Shown here one piece after another: positions 1-7,781 of a DNA stretch of 64,000 nucleotides. The notes under the pieces are model-generated. The model was not told where the DNA came from and did no database searches. It worked only from the letters and a program-made list of their open reading frames with translations. How positions within the stretch are numbered: the first letter of the stretch is position 1; the number at the start of each line of letters is the position of its first letter. Both the position numbers and the translations under genes were made by a program. Source of the stretch: Deinococcales bacterium (lineage in GTDB: Bacteria > Deinococcota > Deinococci > Deinococcales > JAAFIG01); contig JANXTZ010000044.1 in the NCBI GenBank assembly GCA_025352125.1, positions 84,345 through 148,344 on the forward strand, read 5' to 3'.

Positions 1-35
1 GGAGAAGGGTTGGGGATGAGGGTGGTGCAAGTAAC
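1..35. repeat. Possible end of an intergenic repeat element
   Basis: The G-rich start (GGGGATGAGGGTGG at about 13-26) resembles GGGGATGAGAGGGTG at 7731-7745, which directly follows a hairpin element. This suggests that the window opens in the tail of a small dispersed intergenic repeat. The resemblance is short and the element is cut by the window edge. Confidence 0.25.
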
Positions 36-97
36 CGCTGATTTTTGTGAACAAAATCTCGAGCTTAAAAAACTAAAAAACCCATGAGGTGTCATCA

Positions 98-547
98 ATG
101 AAACTCGAGTACAACGGAGAAGAACAAGTCCCACTGGCAAAAGCGGCAGTCTGGGATTTCATCAACGACCCGCAAAAAGTCGCGTCATGCTTGCCTGACG
201 TGCAAGAAGTGATCGTTCACGATCCCAAAAACTTTGATGCAATTGTCAGCGTGGGGCTGGGTTTGGTGCGCGGCAAGTTCAAGTTCAAGATCACGCTCGA
301 GCCTGAGGAAGGCGGCAACCGCATGAACGTCAAAATTTCGGGTGGCGGTTTTGGCAGCGCGGTGGATTTGCTGGCGGGCGCAGACCTGAAAGACAACGGT
401 GACAGCACCACCACACTCGACTGGAGCGGAGCGGCGACCATGCGCGGACCGATTGCCACCGTCGGCGGACGGGTGCTCGATGCGCAGGCTCAAAAATTGA
501 TTTCTGGGACGTTCGCCAACGTCAAAACCCGCATGGCAGGAAATTAA
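98..547 (+). CDS. CoxG-like SRPBCC protein (CO dehydrogenase subunit G family)
   Basis: This is a 149-aa protein of the CoxG/SRPBCC fold. The family is associated with aerobic CO dehydrogenase and other molybdenum hydroxylases, where CoxG is thought to help place the enzyme at the membrane. It begins with the typical MKLEYNGEEQVPL strand, followed by AVWDFINDPQKVASCLPDV, the family's helix and loop, and ends in a long amphipathic helix. The ATG at 98 is preferred over the GTG at 89 because GAGGT lies 7 nt upstream. Nearby XdhC/CoxI, CoxD and CoxE homologues support the role; the CO dehydrogenase subunits themselves are not in the window and may lie upstream. Confidence 0.85.
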   Translation: MKLEYNGEEQVPLAKAAVWDFINDPQKVASCLPDVQEVIVHDPKNFDAIVSVGLGLVRGKFKFKITLEPEEGGNRMNVKISGGGFGSAVDLLAGADLKDNGDSTTTLDWSGAATMRGPIATVGGRVLDAQAQKLISGTFANVKTRMAGN

Positions 548-575
548 ACTTTGAGCTTCGAAAACGTTATCTCGA

Positions 576-604
576 GCAGGGGGCGAGACGCGTCTCATCC
601 CTGC
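576..604. repeat. Small palindromic element, copy 1 (GAGACGCGTCTC core)
   Basis: An imperfect dyad: outer arms GCAGGG/CCCTGC enclose the perfect 12-bp palindrome GAGACGCGTCTC (585-596). It lies in the leader of the oxygenase gene. A related element with core GGGGCGAGACGCGT lies inside the XdhC gene at 2737-2766. Confidence 0.55.
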
Positions 605-613
605 GAGGAAACC

Positions 614-1297
614 ATGAACAGTGAAGGTATTCAACAACTTTGGGCGACACCAATCCTGCGGCGCTCGTTCGCGGGTCATGAGGCTGCGAATGCCGAACTC
701 GCCAAGCTTTTTTACGCGCACCGTGAGGCATCTGGTAGCACCGCCAACATGTTCTCGAGCACCGACGATATTCTCGAGCGTTTTCAATCGGAGGCACTTG
801 AGGCGGTGTTCGGTTTTGTGTCAAGAAGCGTTTTTGAGATCGCGCAGACCATGAACGCCCCAATCTGGAAAGCCAGCGGCGCGAGCAAATTGCAAATGCA
901 AATTGTTGGTGCGTGGTTTCAGATCACCAACCGTTACGGTTTTCATGACATTCACAACCACGGCAATTGCTCGTGGTCGGGCGTGTATTACGTGCAAATC
1001 GACGAACTCGAGAAGCGAATCGCGCACCCCAATTTAGGCTCGAGCAACGGCATCACGCGGTTTTACGGGCATCAGTTGGGTTTGCTCGGCGGGGCGCACA
1101 TGGACATGGGCAGCGCGTATTTGCAAGACAGCAATTATGACGTGACGCCCGAAGAGGGCACGTTAATTGTGTTCCCGTCGTGGTTAAATCACAAGGCTTT
1201 GCCTTACGATGGCGTTAAAGACCGCATCATCATTTCGTTTAACGCCCAGGTGCACGGTGAGCGCGGCAATCAAGCTTTTGGGTACGGCTTTCATTGA
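614..1297 (+). CDS. Putative 2OG-Fe(II) oxygenase (TIGR02466-type)
   Basis: This 227-aa protein carries the signature of a family of putative 2-oxoglutarate/Fe(II) dioxygenases. GFHDIHNHGNCSWSGVYYV gives metal-ligand histidines at H114/H116; a distal H193 sits in PSWLNHKALPYDG and an arginine R204 for 2-oxoglutarate in RIIISFN. The substrate is unknown. The ATG at 614 has GAGG 6-7 nt upstream. A longer in-frame TTG start at 551 would translate the palindromic element and is less likely. It lies 66 nt after coxG and 21 nt before a GNAT gene, so co-transcription is likely. Confidence 0.75.
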   Translation: MNSEGIQQLWATPILRRSFAGHEAANAELAKLFYAHREASGSTANMFSSTDDILERFQSEALEAVFGFVSRSVFEIAQTMNAPIWKASGASKLQMQIVGAWFQITNRYGFHDIHNHGNCSWSGVYYVQIDELEKRIAHPNLGSSNGITRFYGHQLGLLGGAHMDMGSAYLQDSNYDVTPEEGTLIVFPSWLNHKALPYDGVKDRIIISFNAQVHGERGNQAFGYGFH

Positions 1298-1318
1298 GCC
1301 ATCTCGAGGGGGTTAGCA

Positions 1319-1810
1319 ATGGTTCGCAACGCAACACAAGAAGATTTTCAACGCATCTACGAGGTCATCAACGATGCCGCCCAAGCCTACAAGGGCATCA
1401 TTCCGGCAGACCGTTGGCATGAACCGTACATGCCGCAAATGGAACTCGAGGAACAAATCGCCGATGGGGTGCGTTTCACCTGCTTTCTCGAGAACGACGA
1501 GATCGTTGGTGTCATGGGCATTCAGGACAAGGGCGAGGTCAATTTGATCCGGCACGCCTACGTCAGCACCAAGCGCAGGGGTGGCGGTATTGGCAGCATC
1601 CTGCTTCGGGAATTGGTCGAGAATTCGCCAAAACCCATCCTGATTGGAACCTGGAAAGCCGCAGATTGGGCGATAGGTTTTTACGAAAAACACGGATTCA
1701 GGCAAGTGTCCGAGGAAGACAAGAACAGGTTGCTGAAAACATTCTGGAACATCCCAGACCGGCAAATCGAAACGTCCGTGGTCCTCAAAGATCAACGCCA
1801 ATCGGCTTGA
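1319..1810 (+). CDS. GNAT family N-acetyltransferase
   Basis: A 163-aa acetyl-CoA-dependent N-acetyltransferase. The N-terminal strand MVRNATQEDFQRIYEVI, the acetyl-CoA loop RRGGGIGSILL (motif A, Q/RxxGxG/A) and FYEKHGFRQV near the C-terminus are all typical of GNAT enzymes. The substrate cannot be read from the sequence. It sits between the oxygenase and the XdhC gene on the same strand with short gaps, so it probably belongs to the same transcript. Nothing in it ties it specifically to molybdenum enzymes. Confidence 0.8.
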   Translation: MVRNATQEDFQRIYEVINDAAQAYKGIIPADRWHEPYMPQMELEEQIADGVRFTCFLENDEIVGVMGIQDKGEVNLIRHAYVSTKRRGGGIGSILLRELVENSPKPILIGTWKAADWAIGFYEKHGFRQVSEEDKNRLLKTFWNIPDRQIETSVVLKDQRQSA

Positions 1811-1834
1811 ACGCACGATTTTCTCGAGGTTCGC

Positions 1835-2989
1835 ATGAACTCGCAATTTTTTGAACAGGTTTCTCAACTCAAACGTGACGGAGCGTCGTTCGCAACCGCC
1901 ACCGTCGTCTCGAGACGCGCTCCGGTCAGTTCGCACATTGGCGACAGAGCCATCATTTTTGCCGATGGTCGCATGGAAGGTTTTGTTGGCGGAAGTTGCT
2001 CTCGGGAAATCGTGCGCAAACAGGCGCTCGAGGCGTTGCGTTTGGGTAAACCCAGACTGGTCATGATTCGTCCCGATGCGACCCTCGAGACACTGCAACA
2101 CGCTGCCGATGCCGAAAGCATTGTTGTCCCAATGACTTGCGCTTCCGAGGGTGCGGCGGACGTGTACCTCGAGCCTCACACCCGCGCTCGGGTGTTGTTG
2201 GTGGCAGGGTTCACACCCGTGGCTCAAGCCGTTGCCGCCTTGGGTTCGATGCTCGAGCTTGAGGTGGTACGTGTCGTCACCCGCGAAGAATTGCGTGATC
2301 TCGAGGCTGCGCCGTGCAAGCTCGTGGCGTTACAAGATTTGAACGCGTACCTCGAGTCACTGCCTGTAAATACTTGCTCGAGCATGGCAGCCGTGGTCGC
2401 CTCACAAGGACATTACGACGAACCCGCGCTCGAGTTGATCCTGAATGCCAAAGTCGGGTTTGTTGGCTTGCTCGCCAGCCGCAAACGCGCCGTCACCGTG
2501 CGCGAATTGCTCGAGCTTCAAGGCATGGATGCCAGTTTGACCGCGCAGATTCGCAACCCGATTGGTCTGGACATCAACGCCAAAACACCAAGTGAGGTTG
2601 CCGTTTCGATCCTTGCCGAAATCATTGCTGCCCGAGATTCGGACACGCCCATGTTCACCAACTCGAGCCAATACGATGCAGATGCACACCGTGCGAAAAA
2701 CCAAAATATCTCGAGCGAAACAAACGCCGTTGACGTTGTAGGGGCGAGACGCGTATCGCTCCTACAGGATGATGCCGCCACACCACAGCCAACCATTTTC
2801 GGTCTGTCCCTCGAGCGTCCAGGTTTCGCCCTCAGCCCCGTCGATAGCGAGGAAATTGAAATCGCTACCGCTGTGCATTTCACCGAACTCGAGGGTGTGA
2901 TTTATTATTTTTCTTGCCCAAATTGCAAACGGCGTTTTTTGAAAAATCCGAGCGCCTACCTCGAGCCGCAAAACGTGGTGTCTTTGTGA
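1835..2989 (+). CDS. XdhC/CoxI family protein with C-terminal YHS-like domain
   Basis: This 384-aa member of the XdhC/CoxI family inserts or sulfurates the molybdenum cofactor of xanthine or CO dehydrogenases. The N-terminal XdhC_CoxI region holds GFVGGSCSREIVRKQAL; the C-terminal Rossmann region runs from ARVLLVAGFTPVAQAVAAL to GLLASRKR. Unusually, a linker of about 50 aa is followed by a YHS-like module (EGVIYYFSCPNCKRRF, with CPNC). A palindromic DNA element is translated within the linker (see 2737-2766). Its stop overlaps the next start by one base (TGATG), so it is translationally coupled to the AAA ATPase gene. Confidence 0.85.
   Translation: MNSQFFEQVSQLKRDGASFATATVVSRRAPVSSHIGDRAIIFADGRMEGFVGGSCSREIVRKQALEALRLGKPRLVMIRPDATLETLQHAADAESIVVPMTCASEGAADVYLEPHTRARVLLVAGFTPVAQAVAALGSMLELEVVRVVTREELRDLEAAPCKLVALQDLNAYLESLPVNTCSSMAAVVASQGHYDEPALELILNAKVGFVGLLASRKRAVTVRELLELQGMDASLTAQIRNPIGLDINAKTPSEVAVSILAEIIAARDSDTPMFTNSSQYDADAHRAKNQNISSETNAVDVVGARRVSLLQDDAATPQPTIFGLSLERPGFALSPVDSEEIEIATAVHFTELEGVIYYFSCPNCKRRFLKNPSAYLEPQNVVSL
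2737..2766. repeat. Small palindromic element, copy 2, inside a coding region
   Basis: A 30-nt hairpin with 11-nt arms (TGTAGGGGCGA / TCGCTCCTACA) and one mismatch, which would be a G-U pair in RNA. It lies in frame in the XdhC gene and encodes roughly VVGARRVSLLQ between the Rossmann and YHS-like domains. It shares GGGGCGAGACGCGT-type sequence with the element at 576-604. Confidence 0.6.
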
Positions 2990-3927
2990 TGGATTTGGGT
3001 TTTGAGGAATTGAAAGCTCGGTTTCAGGCGCTCGGTTATGTCACCTCGGATGAGTTTGCGACGGCATTGCAACTCGTGATGGCGATTCAAAAACCGCTCT
3101 TGATCGAGGGTCCTGCGGGGGTCGGCAAAACCGAGAGCGCCAAAGTTCTTGCCGATGCGCTCGAGACAAAATTGATTCGCTTGCAGTGCTACGAGGGTTT
3201 GGACTCGAGTAGCGCCTTGTACGAGTGGAATTACCCCAAGCAAATGCTGCGCATCAGGCTAACCGAGAACGATGCCAGTTCGCTCGAGGCTCGAGAGGCA
3301 CAAATTTTTTCGGATCAGTTTTTGCTCAAACGCCCACTGCTCGAGGCGATCACCCAGGACAAACCGTGCGTGCTGCTTATCGACGAGGTTGACCGTGCCG
3401 ATGAAGCCTTTGAAGCCTTCTTGCTCGAGCTTCTGGCAGAATTCCAAATCACCATCCCAGAATTGGGTACGATCAAAGCCAAGCACCGCCCGTTCGTGAT
3501 TCTGACCTCCAACCGCAGCCGCGAACTCTCAGACGCGTTGCGGCGACGCTGCCTGTACCTGTGGCAGAATTACCCCAACCTCGAGCAGGAGAAAAAAATC
3601 CTTCACGCCCGACTACCAGGAATTTCTGAGCGTCTGTCCAGTCAGATTGCCCAGGTTATGGTTGAGCTTCGCGCCATGCCATTTCACAAAGTCCCAGGCG
3701 TCGCCGAAACCCTCGATTGGGGCTTGGCGCTCATGAGCCTGCACCGCGATGCGCTCGACAAACGCACCCTCGAGCAAACCCGTGGCTGTATCCTCAAAGC
3801 CCGTGAGGATTGGGTGCTTTTGGAGCATAAAATTGACAGGCTGTCCCCAATATGGGACGAAGCCATTGGCAGCCGCAAAATTGAACTCGAGACTGATTTT
3901 GGTTTTGGCAATGTCACCGTTCGATAA
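2989..3927 (+). CDS. MoxR/CoxD-type AAA+ ATPase
   Basis: A 312-aa AAA+ ATPase of the MoxR group, the type represented by CoxD, which helps mature the Cu/Mo active site of CO dehydrogenase. Walker A is GPAGVGKTESAK, Walker B is PCVLLIDEVDRADEAF, and sensor 1 is ILTSNRSRELSDALRRRC. The ATG overlaps the XdhC stop by one base. It is followed after a 240-bp gap by the VWA-domain gene that normally partners it. A chaperone role with the CoxE-like protein is inferred from family pairing. Confidence 0.85.
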   Translation: MDLGFEELKARFQALGYVTSDEFATALQLVMAIQKPLLIEGPAGVGKTESAKVLADALETKLIRLQCYEGLDSSSALYEWNYPKQMLRIRLTENDASSLEAREAQIFSDQFLLKRPLLEAITQDKPCVLLIDEVDRADEAFEAFLLELLAEFQITIPELGTIKAKHRPFVILTSNRSRELSDALRRRCLYLWQNYPNLEQEKKILHARLPGISERLSSQIAQVMVELRAMPFHKVPGVAETLDWGLALMSLHRDALDKRTLEQTRGCILKAREDWVLLEHKIDRLSPIWDEAIGSRKIELETDFGFGNVTVR

Positions 3928-3956
3928 GGTTAAAAATAACCCCCTGCCGTTAGGTA

Positions 3957-3992
3957 GCGACCATGCCCGCTAGGTGCGTTTTATGGTCAAGA
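3957..3992. repeat. Covarying hairpin element, copy 1
   Basis: GACCAT (3959-3964) pairs with ATGGTC (3983-3988) around an 18-nt loop GCCCGCTAGGTGCGTTTT. The copy at 7689-7726 has the same loop consensus and flanks, but its stem is GACCCT/AGGGTC, so one stem pair changes from A-T to C-G with pairing kept. It lies between the coxD-like and coxE-like genes. Confidence 0.5.
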
Positions 3993-4127
3993 AGGCGGTC
4001 GCCGCTTATAGAGGAATTTTTGGAATTTGGTTTAACTCGAGCATGTCCAGTGATTGCGGCGGGGGGTCGTTCGGTATTCAGTCCTCGAACCAATGTCACA
4101 AGACCCCTCCGACTCGTTCCTCGCCAC

Positions 4128-4148
4128 CTCCCCTACTTCGCAGGGGAG
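4128..4148. repeat. Hairpin CTCCCCT/AGGGGAG
   Basis: Perfect 7-bp arms around TACTTCGC, just before the likely start of the coxE-like gene. It resembles the small G/C-rich hairpins found as dispersed intergenic repeats. It argues that the reading frame upstream of 4168 is not coding. Confidence 0.4.
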
Positions 4149-4167
4149 AACTAAAAGCCAACGAGCC

Positions 4168-5391
4168 GTGACTTCCTACTACCCAGCCTCGAGTCTTCCC
4201 GAGAACATCCTTGGATTCTGCGAGTTGTTGCGGCTCGAGCATGATTTCAAACTTGGTCCCGCCGAGGTGAGGGACGCGCTGCTGGCGTTTGAGCTTCTTG
4301 GCGTCTCGAGTCTTTCCAGGGCGCGGGATGCGTTGCGGTTGGTGTTGTGTGCGAAGCTCGAGGATGTGAACGTTTTTGATCGGGCGTTCACGGATTTTTT
4401 CTTCCCGAAGCCTTTGGGTGTGCCGCAAAATGATTTGCCGCCGCTCGAGCCTGAAAAACCAAAACGTCCGAACAATCAAAAAGCCGATGAAGCCAAGAAC
4501 AAATCGAACGAGAAAGTCGAGGACAACTCGAGCGACGACAGGCAAGACGATCAAGATTTTGAGGGTAACTCCAAGCGCCAAACGCCCGAAGACGACGATG
4601 AAAATGCCGAGCAAACCAACATGGTCATGCGGGCAAAGTACAGTCTGGCTTCGGCTGAGACCAGCGCCCTCGAGATCAAACGGGATGGTCTTGAACCCAT
4701 GCTTCGTGCCGCCAGCGAATTGGTGAACAAGTTAAAACTTGGACGCTCGAGAAAATGGCGAAACCTGCCAAAAGGCGCTCGGTTCGATTTCAGGCGCACC
4801 ATGCGCTCGAGTTTAAGCACGGGCGGTGACGCGCTGCACCCGCGTTGGTTGGGTCATCCGCACCGCAATCCGCGCATCGTGGTGCTGCTTGACGGCAGCC
4901 GTTCGATGCTCGAGTCTAGCCATGCCGTGCTGCAATTTGCTTTTGCCTTGGCGCAACGTTCGCGTCGGGTGGACGTGTTTTCGTTTTCCACCGAACTCAA
5001 AGATGTGACCAGGGATTTGCGTGCCCTTGTGCAAGAACGCTCCAAACTCGAGGTGGGCAACATGGCAAAAGCCTGGGGCGGTGGCACGCGAATAGGGGAG
5101 AGCTTGCGCGTTTTCGTGCGCGAACACGCGGCTCGAGTCTTGACTCCAGACACGGTTGTCATCATCTCGAGCGACGGTCTGGACGTTGGCGAGGTGGACG
5201 TGCTCGAGGCTGCCATGAAGGAAATCAAACGTCGCAGCGCGGGTGTGGTCTGGCTCAATCCTCTGGCATCGCATCCAGAATTTAGACCCACCGCTCGAGG
5301 GATGCAGGCGGCATTGCCGTACATCAGTTTGTTGACTTGTGCCAGTTCACCCGCAGAATTTTTGAGCTTGGCGGACGGTTTGCGGTTGTAG
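4168..5391 (+). CDS. CoxE-like VWA domain protein
   Basis: About 407 aa. An N-terminal helical region (LPENILGFCELLRLEHDFKL) is followed by an acidic, Lys/Asp/Glu-rich low-complexity stretch, then a C-terminal von Willebrand A domain with the MIDAS motif DGSRSM and a later TVVIISSDGLDVG strand. CoxE-type proteins act with MoxR/CoxD ATPases in maturing molybdenum hydroxylases. The start is uncertain. GTG 4168 is chosen because conserved sequence begins directly after it and upstream DNA holds a hairpin, but its ribosome site (GGGGAG) is far away; ATG 4093 is the alternative. Confidence 0.8.
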   Translation: MTSYYPASSLPENILGFCELLRLEHDFKLGPAEVRDALLAFELLGVSSLSRARDALRLVLCAKLEDVNVFDRAFTDFFFPKPLGVPQNDLPPLEPEKPKRPNNQKADEAKNKSNEKVEDNSSDDRQDDQDFEGNSKRQTPEDDDENAEQTNMVMRAKYSLASAETSALEIKRDGLEPMLRAASELVNKLKLGRSRKWRNLPKGARFDFRRTMRSSLSTGGDALHPRWLGHPHRNPRIVVLLDGSRSMLESSHAVLQFAFALAQRSRRVDVFSFSTELKDVTRDLRALVQERSKLEVGNMAKAWGGGTRIGESLRVFVREHAARVLTPDTVVIISSDGLDVGEVDVLEAAMKEIKRRSAGVVWLNPLASHPEFRPTARGMQAALPYISLLTCASSPAEFLSLADGLRL

Positions 5392-5423
5392 AACTTCTGT
5401 TCAAAACCAAACGATGTAGAAGT

Positions 5424-5453
5424 TTGACATGTCTTGAAATCTGCGTCTTATAC
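5424..5453 (+). promoter_or_regulatory. Promoter of a probable leaderless mRNA
   Basis: A -35 box TTGACA (5424-5429), an 18-bp spacer and a -10 box TTATAC (5448-5453) lie before the GTG start at 5463. The transcript would begin at or within a few bases of the start codon, and there is no ribosome-binding site. Confidence 0.65.
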
Positions 5454-5462
5454 ACTCAAAAC

Positions 5463-6008
5463 GTGACTTGGATACTTTTGGCACCAATTGGAGTTGCACT
5501 TTTTGTTTTTATTTTGATCACAAAACGCAGCGCAGTAAACTCTGAGCAAAAAACCTTGCCAGCCTTGATCGGCAACAGTGCTGCTAAACTCGAGATCAGA
5601 CGTAAAAATTACTTTTTTACCACGACAGAGAACGCTTTTTACAGGCAACTCATGGGTGCATTGCATGGACAACCCTATGTGGTACTTTCAAAAGTACGGT
5701 TGCTCGATTTGTTTGTTCCGATAAAGGGCGAGAATTACATCGTCTCAAAAAACAAGATTGCCCAAAAACATGTGGACTTTGTGATCTTGGAAATGCCATC
5801 GGGAAAGGTTTTGGTTGCTCTCGAGCTTGATGGAAGTTCTCACGATTCAGAACGGCAACAGGTCAAAGACTCCGAGAAAGACGCGATGTTTCAATTGGCA
5901 GGATTGCCACTTATTCGCTGTAAACCAAGTGAAAAACCTGACCTTGTCGCCTTAAAAAGTTTAATCGAGCCTTACCTTGGGTTTGTCAAAAAACCAGTGA
6001 ATGCGTAA
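5463..6008 (+). CDS. Membrane-anchored DUF2726 protein
   Basis: About 181 aa: an N-terminal membrane segment (ILLAPIGVALFVFILI) followed by a DUF2726 domain. That fold resembles restriction-type nucleases; VDFVILE and VALELDGSSHD contain the D...ExD-like residues, and KDAMFQLAGLPLIR follows. The biological role of the family is unknown. GTG 5463 is chosen because a good promoter ends 9 nt before it. It is transcribed separately from the upstream cox-type genes. Confidence 0.7.
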   Translation: MTWILLAPIGVALFVFILITKRSAVNSEQKTLPALIGNSAAKLEIRRKNYFFTTTENAFYRQLMGALHGQPYVVLSKVRLLDLFVPIKGENYIVSKNKIAQKHVDFVILEMPSGKVLVALELDGSSHDSERQQVKDSEKDAMFQLAGLPLIRCKPSEKPDLVALKSLIEPYLGFVKKPVNA

Positions 6009-6054
6009 CCCCTTCATCTGCCCGAGCAGAATGCGGTAATCTATTTGCGTCAAC

Positions 6055-6762
6055 ATGCCGATCTCTTCGATTTCCGATGCGCGTCCACTCGTTTTCCCGT
6101 GCTTGATTGTCTCCTGTCAGGCTTACGACGACAATCCAATGCGTGGACCAACGTTCATGCGGGCGATGGCATTGTCTGCGCTGCAAGGTGGCGCTGGCGC
6201 AATTCGAGCCAATGGTGTTGAAGACATCCAAGCCATTCGTGAAGTCACAGACGCGCCGATTGTTGGTCTGAACAAACTCTGGGTGGCAGGTTTTGAGGTT
6301 TACATCACCCCAACCTTCGAGAGTGCTCGGGTTCTTGCCCAAGCGGGGGCAGATGTGATTGCGCTCGATGCCACGCCGCGCCCACGTCCGAACAATGAAA
6401 CGCTCGAGACGCTGATCAAAAGAATCCAGAACGAGTTGGGCTTGCGGGTGTTTGCCGATTGCAGCACGATTCTGGACGCGGTGACGGCGGCAAAACTGGG
6501 TGCGGATTACGTCAGCACCACAATGGCTGGTTACACGCCATACACGGCAAAAAACAAAACCGTTGGACCCGATTTCAAGACGCTCGAGGCAATCACTCAG
6601 AGTGTCAGCCTGCCCGTGATTGCCGAGGGACGTTTCTGGACACCGTTCGAGGTCGCTCACGCTTTCGAGCTTGGCGCGAGCGCGGTGGTGATTGGTACGG
6701 CCATCACCAGCCCTGTGGACATCACCAAACGTTTCGTCAAGGAAGTGCCGGACAGCCTGTGA
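6055..6762 (+). CDS. nanE: N-acetylmannosamine-6-phosphate 2-epimerase
   Basis: This 235-aa TIM-barrel enzyme interconverts ManNAc-6-P and GlcNAc-6-P in amino-sugar catabolism. The family signatures are present: an N-terminal LIVSCQAYDDNPMRG loop, GGAGAIRANG, DVIALDATPRPRP, FADCSTILDAVTAAKLGADYVSTTM, and the C-terminal phosphate site AFELGASAVVIGTAIT. Its stop overlaps the next gene by 4 nt (GTGA), which couples it to a sugar kinase. No sialic acid lyase or transporter is in the window. Confidence 0.92.
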   Translation: MPISSISDARPLVFPCLIVSCQAYDDNPMRGPTFMRAMALSALQGGAGAIRANGVEDIQAIREVTDAPIVGLNKLWVAGFEVYITPTFESARVLAQAGADVIALDATPRPRPNNETLETLIKRIQNELGLRVFADCSTILDAVTAAKLGADYVSTTMAGYTPYTAKNKTVGPDFKTLEAITQSVSLPVIAEGRFWTPFEVAHAFELGASAVVIGTAITSPVDITKRFVKEVPDSL

Positions 6763-7634
6763 ACGCGCTGGGCATCGATGTTGGTGCGAGCAGCAGCAAG
6801 TTTGTAATCATGAACGCCAAAGGCTTGGTGCTCGAGACTGGAACATCTGAACCTTTCAGTGGGCATATTTTCACTGCCGAGTCTCGAGCGCTCAATTTTG
6901 CGATCTTTGAGCAGTTATTGGCACGTGTCAAACCGTTTCAGATTGCTTCGGTCACGGCTGGCATCACAGGTTTGAGCTTGGAGGTCGCGGCAGAATTTCG
7001 GGATTTTATCGCTGTATTTCTCGAGCTTGTGCCCGAACAAGTTCAGGTCATGAACGACATGGATTTGGCATACCGTGCCAACTTTGCCCCTGGCGCTGGC
7101 ATTCTGGTTTACGCTGGCACAGGTTCGATTGCCTATCATGTCGCAACCGACGGCAGCGTGCTGCGGTCTGGCGGTTACGGCTTCTTGATCGACGACGCAG
7201 GAGGCGGTTTCTGGATTGGACGCGAAGCCCTCAAACTCGCGCTGTTCAGGCTCGAGCGCGGCATTTCAGACCCACTCTCGAGGCTGATTTTTGAGCAGAT
7301 TGGCGGCAGCGACTGGGATACCGTGCGCAGCTTTGCATACGGCGGTGGACGTCAAGCCCTTGCCAGCCTCGCGCCAACCGTTGGCATTGGGGTCAATCAA
7401 GGCAGTACCGACGCCCATGACCTGCTGACCCAAGCTGCGAATGCGCTGTTGAAGTTGGCTCAGAACATGCGTTTCAAACTCGAGAAACTGCCAATTGTGT
7501 TCTCTGGTGGCGTGTTCAACGTTTCGCCCTTGCTCGAGGAGACCATCAGCCAAACATACCCAGAAGCAACCTTCAACCGTGCCTCGAGCGCATTGTCGGC
7601 AGCTCGTTTGGCGCTCGAGAATCTCAAAACTTGA
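6759..7634 (+). CDS. BadF/BadG-type ATPase, probable N-acetylglucosamine kinase
   Basis: About 291 aa, actin/hexokinase-fold kinase of the BadF/BadG/BcrA/BcrD family. It has the phosphate-1 motif LGIDVGASSSKFV, the second GAGILVYAGTGSIAYHV, and the adenosine-site strand LPIVFSGGVFNVSP. Members of this family that are fused or adjacent to amino-sugar enzymes phosphorylate GlcNAc or related sugars. The overlap with nanE supports such a role; the exact sugar is inferred. GTG 6759 is chosen because it precedes the conserved first strand and overlaps the nanE stop. Confidence 0.8.
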   Translation: MNALGIDVGASSSKFVIMNAKGLVLETGTSEPFSGHIFTAESRALNFAIFEQLLARVKPFQIASVTAGITGLSLEVAAEFRDFIAVFLELVPEQVQVMNDMDLAYRANFAPGAGILVYAGTGSIAYHVATDGSVLRSGGYGFLIDDAGGGFWIGREALKLALFRLERGISDPLSRLIFEQIGGSDWDTVRSFAYGGGRQALASLAPTVGIGVNQGSTDAHDLLTQAANALLKLAQNMRFKLEKLPIVFSGGVFNVSPLLEETISQTYPEATFNRASSALSAARLALENLKT

Positions 7635-7688
7635 ATCTCGAGCCAAAAGTGTAAAAGAACCAAACTCTCTTCTTTCCTTTGACAGAAG

Positions 7689-7726
7689 GCGACCCTGCCC
7701 GCAAGGTGCACGTTTAGGGTCAAGAA
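7689..7726. repeat. Covarying hairpin element, copy 2
   Basis: GACCCT (7691-7696) pairs with AGGGTC (7716-7721) around a 19-nt loop GCCCGCAAGGTGCACGTTT, followed by AAGAA as in copy 1 at 3957. It lies in the 144-bp gap after the kinase gene. G-rich sequence similar to positions 13-26 of the window follows directly. Confidence 0.5.
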
Positions 7727-7781
7727 AGTCGGGGATGAGAGGGTGAACAACTCTCGAGTCCTCCCGTGATAATCTCGAGTG

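Noticed and set aside
551..613. Longer start for the 2OG oxygenase at TTG 551
   Set aside because: It would translate a palindromic element, and ATG 614 has a good ribosome site.
4093..4167. Longer start for the CoxE-like gene at ATG 4093
   Set aside because: No ribosome site, and the stretch contains a repeat-type hairpin; kept as an alternative only.
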